Part shown: one piece after another, positions 1-5,237 of the stretch
Layout: each line of letters begins with the position of its first letter
Numbering within the stretch: the first letter of the stretch is position 1
Origin: an uncultured Bariatricus sp.
GTDB lineage: Bacteria > Bacillota > Clostridia > Lachnospirales > Lachnospiraceae
Direction: 5' to 3'
DNA length: 5,929 nt
Assembly: GCA_934320645.1 (NCBI GenBank)
Contig: CAKRFP010000066.1
Coordinates: forward strand, 1-5,929
The notes under the pieces: model-generated
Seen by the model: only the letters and a program-made list of their open reading frames with translations
The model's database searches: none
What the model was told of the DNA's origin: nothing
Translations under genes and position numbers: made by a program

Positions 1-253
1 TTGCATTGCAGTCAGCGATCACACGTTCTGTGATATCGGCTACAGTATATTCTGCACTCTGGTACTGAACATAGAATTCAGGAGTCTTTGCAGGAACTTC
101 TACCGGAACTTCTACTGGAACTTTGACTTCTTTTACAACTTCTTTTATCTCTACAACAGGAGTTGCTGTAGCCGGTGCTGATGATGGAGCTGTAGCAGTT
201 ACTGCTGATTCAATTGTTCTTTTCTGTTTTTTCTTATCAATTCGTTTATTCAT
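1..253 (-). CDS. DUF6465-like protein, N-terminal part (runs off the window)
   Basis: The gene reads leftward from ATG at 253 and is still open at base 1, so only the first 84 residues are visible. An AGGAG ribosome site at 261-265 lies 7 nt before the ATG, and a consensus promoter lies farther upstream, so the start is secure. The product begins with a basic stretch (MNKRIDKKKQKR). An Ala/Thr/Pro/Ser-rich linker follows, then a Val/Glu/Pro/Lys run with the repeated unit VPVEVP (about residues 33-54). At about residue 57 a more ordered segment begins with PEFYVQYQSAEYT. There is no signal peptide or membrane segment. A basic, low-complexity N-terminus followed by a short 'Y-V-Q-Y-x-x-x-E' domain is typical of small Lachnospiraceae proteins in the DUF6465 group, whose function is unknown. 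The family name is from memory of that pattern; the domain itself is mostly outside the window. Confidence 0.72.
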   Translation of the reverse strand, partial: MNKRIDKKKQKRTIESAVTATAPSSAPATATPVVEIKEVVKEVKVPVEVPVEVPAKTPEFYVQYQSAEYTVADITERVIADCNA

Positions 254-286
254 TATTTTACTCCTTCTTCAAATTGTACAACTTCT

Positions 287-315
287 ATTATATTACTTTT
301 ATATGGAGAAGTCAA
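287..315 (-). promoter_or_regulatory. SigA-type promoter for the leftward DUF6465-like gene
   Basis: On the minus strand TTGACT (310-315) and TATAAT (287-292) are separated by exactly 17 bp. Transcription should start near 280, giving a leader of about 27 nt before the ATG at 253, which includes the AGGAG site. This is one of the best consensus promoters in the window and suggests steady housekeeping expression. No operator-like repeat is visible around it. Confidence 0.8.
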
Positions 316-357
316 AATGGTATTTATCACAGAGATTTTGCAGAAAACGAAAAAGGG

Positions 358-387
358 TTGCGCAATATGGTGAGATATGAGTATAAT
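358..387 (+). promoter_or_regulatory. Probable SigA-type promoter for the VanZ-HAD pair
   Basis: TTGCGC (358-363) and a perfect TATAAT (382-387) are 18 bp apart, 54 bp before the TTG start of the VanZ gene. The -10 is perfect but the -35 is only half consensus, so it should be weaker than the divergent promoter at 287-315. The -35 boxes of the two promoters are 42 bp apart and back to back, so they could be co-regulated, but no shared operator is evident. Confidence 0.6.
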
Positions 388-440
388 GAGTAACGTGCAA
401 CTGAAGTCATTACATTATAAAAAGTGAGGAAAGTTAAAAA

Positions 441-935
441 TTGCGTTATAAGAAGATTTGGATATTGCCGGTAGTTTTGCTTGTAGTATGGATGAGCATT
501 ATTTTTGGTTTTTCGGCACAGCCGGTAAAAGAATCAGTTAGTCTTAGCGAGAAAGTAGGAAGAGTTGTATCAGAGACTGTAGTTCCGGAATTTCGTTCCT
601 GGCCGGAGAAGAAGCAGAATAAGTTTGTGAAAAAAATTGATTTTGGAGTCAGAAAAGCAGCGCATTTTACAGAATATGCATTTTTAGGAATGTTGTGGAT
701 TTCGTTCTTTCATTCTATATTGAGAGGAAGATATGGATATAAAAAAGAAATGATTTTTAGTATTCTTGCAAGTGCAGTATTTGCAGCCGGTGATGAATTT
801 CATCAACTTTTTGTTGATGGGCGGCATGCGAAAATACATGATGTATGTATAGATACAACTGGAGCAACCGTAGGTATTTTACTTATCACTCTGGTTGTGA
901 GCAAGATAGTTAGAGAAAGGAGAAAAAATGGATAG
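441..935 (+). CDS. VanZ family membrane protein
   Basis: A 164-residue integral membrane protein of the VanZ-like family (PF04892). The family is named after the teicoplanin-resistance accessory gene vanZ, but most chromosomal members have no assigned reaction. The start is TTG at 441, backed by GAGGAAAG (426-433) with a 7-nt gap; no better ATG lies near. TM1 is about residues 7-25 and ends in the family-typical FGFSAQ. The signature blocks are RKAAHFTEYAFLG (71-83, with H75 and E78) and DEFHQLFVDGRHAKIHD (118-134, with D118, E119, H121, Q122, R128 and D134), followed by D138 and a last hydrophobic helix at about 139-156. The basic tail RERRKNG suggests a cytoplasmic C-terminus. The last 8 bp overlap the start of the HAD gene, so translation is probably coupled. 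Glycopeptide resistance should not be assumed, because no vanA/vanB-type genes are nearby. Confidence 0.88.
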   Translation: MRYKKIWILPVVLLVVWMSIIFGFSAQPVKESVSLSEKVGRVVSETVVPEFRSWPEKKQNKFVKKIDFGVRKAAHFTEYAFLGMLWISFFHSILRGRYGYKKEMIFSILASAVFAAGDEFHQLFVDGRHAKIHDVCIDTTGATVGILLITLVVSKIVRERRKNG

Positions 936-1737
936 AGCAGCATTATTTTTTGATATTGATGGAACCGTACTTAGTGAAATTACAAAAGAGATTCCGGAAA
1001 GTGCGGTAGAAGCGCTTAAAAAGGCAAGAGAAGCAGGACATCTTCTGTTTATTAATACAGGCAGGACTTATTGTAGCGTTCCGGCAGAATTGAAGAGAAT
1101 GCCATTTGAAGGCTATCTGTGTGGATGTGGAATTTATTTTACATTTGATGAAGAGGTTATTTTTGAGAGGCATCTGGATCCGAAGCGTGGAGATGAGATT
1201 GCTGATTATATGGCAAAGTGTCAGATCGATGGAATCTTCGAGGGAGCCGAGGATGTGTATTTTACGTCAAGGATATCCAGATTTGACAGATTAGAGAATA
1301 CGAAGAAATATATGAATAACAGAGGTCTTGGAATCGAGCGTTATATGGAGCAGAGAAATTGTCCATATGATAAGATATTCATTTATACAGATGAAAAAAG
1401 TGATACGAAAGCGTTTTTTGAATATATCAAAAACGATATGGATGTAATCGACCGGGGAAGCAATACCTTTGAGTGTATTCTGAAGGGATACACGAAGGGA
1501 ACCGCAATCGACTGGGTATTGGATCATTTTGGAATGACAAGAGACCAGTCGTATGTATTCGGAGACAGCAGCAATGATCTGGCGATGTTCCGGCATGCAG
1601 GTCACGCGATCGCCATGGGCGTACATGACCAGGTGCTGGAACCTTATACAGAATTTGTGACAAAGACCGTTGAAGAAGATGGAATTGCTTATGCGATGAA
1701 AAAATATGGGCTGATCGATCAGAGAATCCTCCGGTAA
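928..1737 (+). CDS. Cof-type HAD-IIB family hydrolase (sugar-phosphate or nucleotide phosphatase-like)
   Basis: A 269-residue soluble haloacid dehalogenase-superfamily phosphatase, the normal length for the Cof/YbiV-like subfamily (hydrolase_3, PF08282). All four HAD motifs are present. Motif I is FFDIDGT with the nucleophile D9 and acid/base D11. Motif II is INTGR with T44. Motif III is KGTAI with K190. Motif IV is FGDSSNDLAMF with D213, N216 and D217, followed by the family-typical AGHAIAMG. The C2-type cap lies between motifs II and III (about 85-180) and determines the substrate, which cannot be read from sequence; Cof proteins act on varied phosphosugars, FMN or PLP. The ATG at 928 follows AAGGAG (917-922) by 5 nt and lies inside the end of the VanZ gene. 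The gene ends 18 bp before the end of the convergent pdaA gene. The 12-base palindrome AGAAAATTTTCT (1746-1757) in that gap is too AT-rich to call a terminator. Confidence 0.93.
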   Translation: MDRAALFFDIDGTVLSEITKEIPESAVEALKKAREAGHLLFINTGRTYCSVPAELKRMPFEGYLCGCGIYFTFDEEVIFERHLDPKRGDEIADYMAKCQIDGIFEGAEDVYFTSRISRFDRLENTKKYMNNRGLGIERYMEQRNCPYDKIFIYTDEKSDTKAFFEYIKNDMDVIDRGSNTFECILKGYTKGTAIDWVLDHFGMTRDQSYVFGDSSNDLAMFRHAGHAIAMGVHDQVLEPYTEFVTKTVEEDGIAYAMKKYGLIDQRILR

Positions 1738-1755
1738 AGTGACAGAGAAAATTTT

Positions 1756-2580
1756 CTAAGATGCAGCAGCTTTTATAAGGTCATCAAGAGAACCAAAATG
1801 ATAGCCCATTTCTTCCCATTTGGTGAGAAGTTCATCTAAGATTTCAGCGTTTGTAGAGGACGTACTGTGGAGTAAAACGATGGCACCGGGATGGATCCTC
1901 CCAAGCAGCTTTTCAAAAGCCTCTTCATGGGATGGCTGGTTATCCTGATACCAGTCGACATAGGCGAGACTCCAGAAGAAGGTGTGATAGCCAAGATCCT
2001 GCGCCATTTTCAGGTTGGCTTCGCTGTATTTGCCCTGTGGTGGACGATAAAATCTGGAAATTTCCTGTCCGGTGATCTGCTGATACAGTTTTTCAACTGT
2101 CTGGATTTCTTCAGAAAAGGATTCCATTGTAGAAATCTGTGACATGTCTTTGTGATGCCAGGTGTGGTTGCCGATGGTGTTACCGTCAGCGAGGATCTGT
2201 TTGATAAGTTCCGGATTGCTTTCCAGAAGTGTGCCGACGACGAAGAACGTTGCCGGAGCCTGATGTTTCGTAAGAGCTTCCAGAATAGCAGGTGTATTTC
2301 CGTTTTCATAACCGGCATCGAAAGTAAGGTAGATTACCTTTTCGCTGGTGTCCTGTGCGTAAAAGGCATCGAATTTTTTCAGCTCGTCAAATGTGGCATT
2401 GCCGACAGGGGGATCCCCATCAGTTTGGAAGCTGAGCCCCCAGTTGCCTTCAGAAGAGGTGGGAACAGCGGCAGAAAAGAAATGATCATGCAGAAATGCA
2501 GCGCCGGTTCCCACAAAGAAAGCCGCAAGGAAAAGAAAACAGATCCGTATAACATTTTTTGGTTTTAATCTGGAAAACAT
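1756..2580 (-). CDS. pdaA: Polysaccharide deacetylase, PdaA type (spore-cortex muramic delta-lactam synthesis)
   Basis: A 274-residue NodB-fold deacetylase, close in length to Bacillus PdaA. In that family it removes the acetyl group from MurNAc in spore-cortex peptidoglycan, after the amidase CwlD has cut off the peptide, leading to muramic delta-lactam. A signal-anchor helix (about residues 11-31) precedes a catalytic domain starting near residue 80. The motifs are TFDAGYENG (86-94) with catalytic D88; the metal histidines H139 and H143 in NHTWHH; RPPQGKYS (179-186); FFWSLAYVDW (201-210) with D209; and HPGAIVLLH (230-238) with H238. TFDAG/TFDNG rather than TFDDG, plus YVDW and HPGAIVLLH, are PdaA-like features separating it from general chitin deacetylases. 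The start is ATG at 2580 with GGAG 8 nt upstream (2589-2592). No convincing SigA promoter lies upstream; Bacillus pdaA is SigG-dependent, so a forespore promoter is possible but I could not place one. The gene implies that the host sporulates. Confidence 0.92.
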   Translation of the reverse strand: MFSRLKPKNVIRICFLFLAAFFVGTGAAFLHDHFFSAAVPTSSEGNWGLSFQTDGDPPVGNATFDELKKFDAFYAQDTSEKVIYLTFDAGYENGNTPAILEALTKHQAPATFFVVGTLLESNPELIKQILADGNTIGNHTWHHKDMSQISTMESFSEEIQTVEKLYQQITGQEISRFYRPPQGKYSEANLKMAQDLGYHTFFWSLAYVDWYQDNQPSHEEAFEKLLGRIHPGAIVLLHSTSSTNAEILDELLTKWEEMGYHFGSLDDLIKAAAS

Positions 2581-2718
2581 AAAAGGAACTCCGATCGGAT
2601 AGAAGAACAGGTGATTGATAAAATATATGTGGAAATGGAAGGAAAAGAACCGAAATAGATAAAATAGCGGTCAGAAAATAAAGTGGACAAAAAGTGATCA
2701 AAAAATTGAAAAAAAGAC

Positions 2719-2746
2719 TTGCATTTTTTCTGAGATGTGATATCAT
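2719..2746 (+). promoter_or_regulatory. Extended -10 promoter of the tRNA-Gly gene
   Basis: TTGCAT (2719-2724) and TATCAT (2741-2746) are 16 bp apart, and TGA directly before the -10 gives the TGn extension. Predicted transcription start is about 2753, leaving a leader of about 12 nt before the mature tRNA at 2765. This spacing is typical of a stand-alone tRNA gene. Confidence 0.7.
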
Positions 2747-2764
2747 ATTATTTGTCTTTAAGAC

Positions 2765-2835
2765 GCGGGTGTAGTTCAATGGTAGAACACCAGCCTTCCA
2801 AGCTGGATACGTGGGTTCGATTCCCATCACCCGCT
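2765..2835 (+). tRNA. tRNA-Gly, anticodon TCC
   Basis: A full cloverleaf can be folded. The acceptor stem is GCGGGTG (2765-2771) with CACCCGC (2828-2834). The D stem is GTTC/GAAC around AATGGTA (2774-2788). The anticodon stem is CCAGC/GCTGG around loop CTTCCAA (2790-2806), with anticodon TCC at 2797-2799. The T arm is GTGGG-TTCGATT-CCCAT (2811-2827), closed by one G-T wobble. The discriminator base is T2835. The 3' CCA is not encoded, so it must be added after transcription. The tRNA reads GGA and, by wobble, other glycine codons. It stands alone, with its own promoter and terminator. Confidence 0.97.
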
Positions 2836-2853
2836 TTTGTTATGCGTAAAAAG

Positions 2854-2899
2854 AAGAACCTCAAATGGTTGATGAAGCGACCAGAGAGGTTCTTTTTTT
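2854..2899 (+). terminator. Intrinsic terminator of the tRNA-Gly transcript
   Basis: The outer stem AAGAACCTC (2854-2862) pairs with GAGGTTCTT (2886-2894). An inner stem TGGTTG/CGACCA (2866-2871 with 2878-2883) closes on a 6-nt loop. The run of Ts continues to 2899. It lies 18 nt after the tRNA 3' end and upstream of the promoter at 2963, so it separates tRNA transcription from the MATE leader. Confidence 0.88.
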
Positions 2900-2962
2900 G
2901 TATAAAAAATATCCTGTAAATTCTGTTTTAGAGAGTGAAAAAACTGTAAAGGAAAAATTTGT

Positions 2963-2991
2963 TTGACTTTTTGAAAAACAGGAAATATAAT
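2963..2991 (+). promoter_or_regulatory. SigA-type promoter of the MATE leader and operon
   Basis: TTGACT (2963-2968) and TATAAT (2986-2991) are exactly 17 bp apart. The predicted start is about 2998-3000, immediately before the first leader hairpin at 3001, so the RNA element forms the very 5' end of the transcript. A near-consensus promoter in front of terminator-type hairpins fits control by attenuation rather than by regulated initiation. Confidence 0.85.
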
Positions 2992-3000
2992 AATTTCAAA

Positions 3001-3046
3001 CGAGTAGCAGGTGAGCGTAAATCCAGTTTCCTGATACTCGTTTTTT
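3001..3046 (+). promoter_or_regulatory. Leader RNA element 1: terminator-type hairpin with conserved core, candidate mepA-motif (guanidine-IV) riboswitch
   Basis: CGAGTA (3001-3006) pairs with TACTCG (3035-3040). After a G/A mismatch (3007, 3034), CAGG (3008-3011) pairs with CCTG (3030-3033). The 18-nt loop holds AGCGTAAATCCAG (3014-3026), and TTTTTT follows directly (3041-3046). As DNA this is an intrinsic terminator with an unusually large, structured loop. The segment 3005-3026 matches 3076-3097 in element 2 at 18 of 22 positions, too much for two unrelated terminators. Guanidine-IV riboswitches (first called the mepA motif) are described as leader RNAs that switch on MATE exporter genes in Clostridia by preventing termination, and the next gene here is a MATE exporter. 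Two identical-class terminators and their shared core are seen directly; the ligand class is inference. Confidence 0.65.
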
Positions 3047-3064
3047 AATTTAATCAATGCCATG

Positions 3065-3125
3065 AAAAAAGTGTGTAGCTTGTCAGCGTAAGTCCAGCTT
3101 ATAAGACAAGGTGCGCACTTTTTTT
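3065..3125 (+). promoter_or_regulatory. Leader RNA element 2: second tandem copy, candidate mepA-motif (guanidine-IV) riboswitch
   Basis: GTGTGTA (3071-3077) pairs with TGCGCAC (3112-3118), with two G-T wobbles. After a G/G mismatch (3078, 3111), CTTGTC (3079-3084) pairs with GACAAG (3105-3110). The loop opens with AGCGTAAGTCCAG (3085-3097). The A-run at 3065-3070 and the T-run at 3119-3125 can extend the stem, and the T-run serves as termination tract. The architecture is the same as element 1: outer stem, purine mismatch beginning with G, inner stem, and a loop with the same core. It sits 18 nt after element 1's T-tract and ends 28 nt before the MATE start codon, so a polymerase must pass both terminators. 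In series the two could give a steeper or tighter response. No hairpin masks the MATE ribosome site, which argues for transcriptional control. Confidence 0.65.
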
Positions 3126-3153
3126 GTGCCAAAAAGAGAGGAGTTAAAACAAA

Positions 3154-4521
3154 ATGGCGGAAAGCAACAAGATGAAGGAGATGTCGGTGAATAAGTTAAT
3201 GATCCAAATGGGGATTCCGATGATCTTATCCATGGCATTACAGGCAGTCTATAATATTGTAGACAGTGCATTTGTAGGAAATATGAAAGTAGGCAGCGAA
3301 GCAGCACTAAATGCTTTGACTTTGGTATTTCCGGTGCAGATGCTTATGGTAGCAGTAGGAATCGGAACCGGTGTAGGAACCAATGCACTTCTGGCAAGAA
3401 CACTTGGACAGGGGAATAGTAAAAAAGCTGCAAAGGTAGCAGGGAACAGTTTGTTCCTTGGCGTGATCATTTATGTGGTCTGTTTATTGTTTGGTTTCTT
3501 TGGAGTGAGAGCATACATTTCATCACAGACTGTTGATACAGAAGTACTTGAAATGGGAGTCAGTTATCTGCGGATATGCTGTGTGATTTCTTTCGGTATT
3601 ATTTTCTTTTCTTTATTCGAAAAATTATTACAGGCGACAGGACGATCTCTGTATTCTACGATCGGACAGGTGGTTGGTGCTGTGGTAAATATTATCCTTG
3701 ATCCAATCATGATCTATGGTATCGGACCTTGTCCTGAAATGGGAGTGAAAGGTGCAGCCTGCGCAACTGTGATCGGTCAGGTAGTATCCGCGGCATTGCT
3801 GCTTATCTTTCATATAAAACTGAATAAGGAATTCGAGCATGGGGCAAAATACCTGAAGCCGGATGCTGGCATTATAAAAGAAATCTATGCTATCGGACTG
3901 CCGGCAATTATCGCGCAGGCATTGATGTCTATTATGGTTTATGTGATGAATCTGATCCTGAAGTTCAATCCGTCTGCACAGACAGCCTACGGATTGTTCT
4001 ATAAAGTTCAGCAGTTTGTTCTTTTTCTTGCATTTGGTCTGCGAGATGCGATCACTCCGATCATTGCATTCGCTTATGGAATGAGAAGTAAAAAGAGAAT
4101 TCAGGATGGAATTAAATATGGACTCATCTATACCATTGCATTAATGATTCTTGGAATTGCCATCACAGAGATTTTCCCGGGAGCATTTGCAACATTGTTC
4201 AATGCAGGGCAGTCTAGAGAATATTTTATCGGTGCAATGAGAGTAATCTCAGTCAGTTTTCTGTTTGCCGGAATTAATGTGGCTTATCAGGGGATTTATC
4301 AGGCACTGGATGGTGGAGTGGAATCCTTGGTTATTTCTCTTTTGAGGCAGCTTATTATCATCTTGCCACTGGCGGGAATCTTTTCCCTGTTTGTCAGAAA
4401 TGATCAGATGGGAGTTTCGCTGATCTGGTGGGCATTTCCGATTACGGAAGTGATTTCATGTCTGGTTGGATATGTATTTTTAAAGAAAATCAGAAAAAAT
4501 AAAGTCAATGCGTTAAGTTAA
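3154..4521 (+). CDS. MATE family efflux transporter (MepA/NorM-like)
   Basis: A 455-residue, twelve-helix multidrug and toxic compound extrusion transporter of normal length. MATE proteins export organic cations and drugs across the cytoplasmic membrane using Na+ or H+. Two homologous six-helix halves are visible (about residues 17-220 and 243-445). The N-half carries IPMILSMALQAVYNIVDSAFVG (21-42) and NIILDPIMIYGIG (179-191). The C-half carries YGLFYKVQQFVLFLAFGLRDAITPIIAFAYG (279-309; usually GLxxAxxPIxxxNxG) and a GGVESLVISLLRQL segment (387-400). The start is ATG at 3154 with GAGAGGAG (3136-3143) about 10 nt upstream. Expression should depend on read-through of the two terminator-type leader elements at 3001-3125. 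If those are guanidine-IV elements, guanidinium or related cations are likely physiological substrates; that is inference. The following kinase-like gene starts 13 bp later, so the two are co-transcribed. Confidence 0.95.
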   Translation: MAESNKMKEMSVNKLMIQMGIPMILSMALQAVYNIVDSAFVGNMKVGSEAALNALTLVFPVQMLMVAVGIGTGVGTNALLARTLGQGNSKKAAKVAGNSLFLGVIIYVVCLLFGFFGVRAYISSQTVDTEVLEMGVSYLRICCVISFGIIFFSLFEKLLQATGRSLYSTIGQVVGAVVNIILDPIMIYGIGPCPEMGVKGAACATVIGQVVSAALLLIFHIKLNKEFEHGAKYLKPDAGIIKEIYAIGLPAIIAQALMSIMVYVMNLILKFNPSAQTAYGLFYKVQQFVLFLAFGLRDAITPIIAFAYGMRSKKRIQDGIKYGLIYTIALMILGIAITEIFPGAFATLFNAGQSREYFIGAMRVISVSFLFAGINVAYQGIYQALDGGVESLVISLLRQLIIILPLAGIFSLFVRNDQMGVSLIWWAFPITEVISCLVGYVFLKKIRKNKVNALS

Positions 4522-4534
4522 GGAGGAAACAGAG

Positions 4535-5122
4535 ATGGAAAAAAGAATTATTACGATCAGCAGAGAATTTGGAAGCGGTGGACGTTTTATCGGAGAAGAA
4601 GTCGCAAAGAAACTCGGGATTGCGTATTATGATAAAAACATGATCAATCAAATCGCAGAAAAATCTGGTTTATCACCGGAATATATCCAGGAAAATGCAG
4701 AATTATCACCGAAGAAAGGATTATTTGCCTATGCATTTGCAGGGCGTGACATTACAGGGAAATCAGTAGAAGATATAGTATACGAAGCACAGAGAAAAGT
4801 GATTTTAGATATAGCAGAAAAAGAGCCTTGTGTGATCATTGGAAGAAATGCAGATTATATCCTGAAAGACCGGGAGGATGTGTTAAATGTGTTTATTCAT
4901 GGAGATTTGCCAGAAAAAACACAGCGTATCAGTCAGTTATATCATGTCGGTGAAAAGGAAGCTGTCAAAATGATGGCAGATACAGATAAAAGACGTATGA
5001 CAAATTATAACTTTTACACAGACCAGAAATGGGGAAAAGCCAGCAATTATACCATATGTCTGAACAGTTCGCAGCTTGGCTATGACAGATGTGAGAAGAT
5101 CATTATGGAATGTAGTAAATAA
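4535..5122 (+). CDS. Cytidylate kinase-like family protein
   Basis: A 195-residue P-loop NTPase-fold protein of the cytidylate kinase-like group (PF13189-type). It opens with RIITISREFGSGGRFIGEE (4-22). The nucleotide loop is GSGGR rather than GxxxxGK[S/T], which is usual for this group. Later blocks are CVIIGRNADYIL (99-110), DKRRMTNYNFYTDQKWG (151-167), and NYTICLNSS (171-179) followed by LGYDRCEKII. These match how the family ends, so the gene is complete. Canonical CMP kinase (cmk) phosphorylates CMP/dCMP, but members of this shorter family are mostly uncharacterised, and CMP kinase activity should not be assumed. The ribosome site AGGAGG (4521-4526) begins on the last base of the MATE stop codon, 8 nt before ATG 4535, showing a tight operon. 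The gene therefore falls under the same leader RNA. Its role beside an exporter is unknown. Confidence 0.9.
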   Translation: MEKRIITISREFGSGGRFIGEEVAKKLGIAYYDKNMINQIAEKSGLSPEYIQENAELSPKKGLFAYAFAGRDITGKSVEDIVYEAQRKVILDIAEKEPCVIIGRNADYILKDREDVLNVFIHGDLPEKTQRISQLYHVGEKEAVKMMADTDKRRMTNYNFYTDQKWGKASNYTICLNSSQLGYDRCEKIIMECSK

Positions 5123-5146
5123 CAAAAATATATGAAAACGTGAATA

Positions 5147-5188
5147 GACAAAGGCGTGAGCCATAGAAATATGGCTTACGCTTTTGTC
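5147..5188 (+). terminator. Long GAAA-loop hairpin, probable terminator of the MATE/kinase-like operon
   Basis: The left arm 5147-5165 and right arm 5170-5188 pair over 19 bp with only two G-T wobbles, closed by the tetraloop GAAA (5166-5169). If only the inner part forms (GCGTGAGCCATA with TATGGCTTACGC), the right arm's own TTTTG acts as a short U-tract, which is how it could terminate. There is no longer T-run after it, so termination efficiency is uncertain. It begins 24 nt after the kinase-like gene's stop. It could also act on the minus strand, or stabilise the 3' end of the mRNA. Confidence 0.6.
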
Positions 5189-5237
5189 ATGTGAAAAAAT
5201 AGAAAAGGAAATATATAATAGATATTGACAAAAAAGA

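Noticed and set aside
123..380. Rightward open frame of 85 codons.
   Set aside because: It is the opposite strand of the DUF6465-like gene, crosses that gene's promoter and has no ribosome site.
1746..1757. Palindrome AGAAAATTTTCT between the convergent HAD and pdaA genes.
   Set aside because: It is purely AT-rich apart from the ends, has no loop of workable size and no separate T-tract, so it cannot be supported as a terminator.
2152..2568. Long rightward open frame of 138 codons within pdaA.
   Set aside because: The minus strand here carries every PdaA motif with normal length; the plus-strand frame has no recognisable domain and no ribosome site.
2593..2715. Possible SigA or SigG promoter for pdaA on the minus strand.
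   Set aside because: Only weak matches (such as TTGTCC with TATTTT 18 bp on) occur in very AT-rich DNA; none is convincing.
2486..2830. Leftward open frame of 114 codons starting opposite the tRNA (MMGIEPTYPAWKAGVLPLNYTR).
   Set aside because: Its first residues are the antisense of tRNA-Gly, a well-known kind of false protein call. The rest overlaps the pdaA start and noncoding DNA.
3062..3091. Nine-codon leader peptide MKKVCSLSA ending at the TAA inside the element 2 core.
   Set aside because: There is no ribosome site before the ATG, and element 1 has no equivalent frame. The TAA is part of the conserved RNA core, so peptide attenuation is unlikely.
5214..5230. TATAAT (5214-5219) and TTGACA (5225-5230) just before the MATE remnant.
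   Set aside because: Neither has a partner box at 16-18 bp, so they do not form a promoter; they may be remnants of the lost gene's upstream region.
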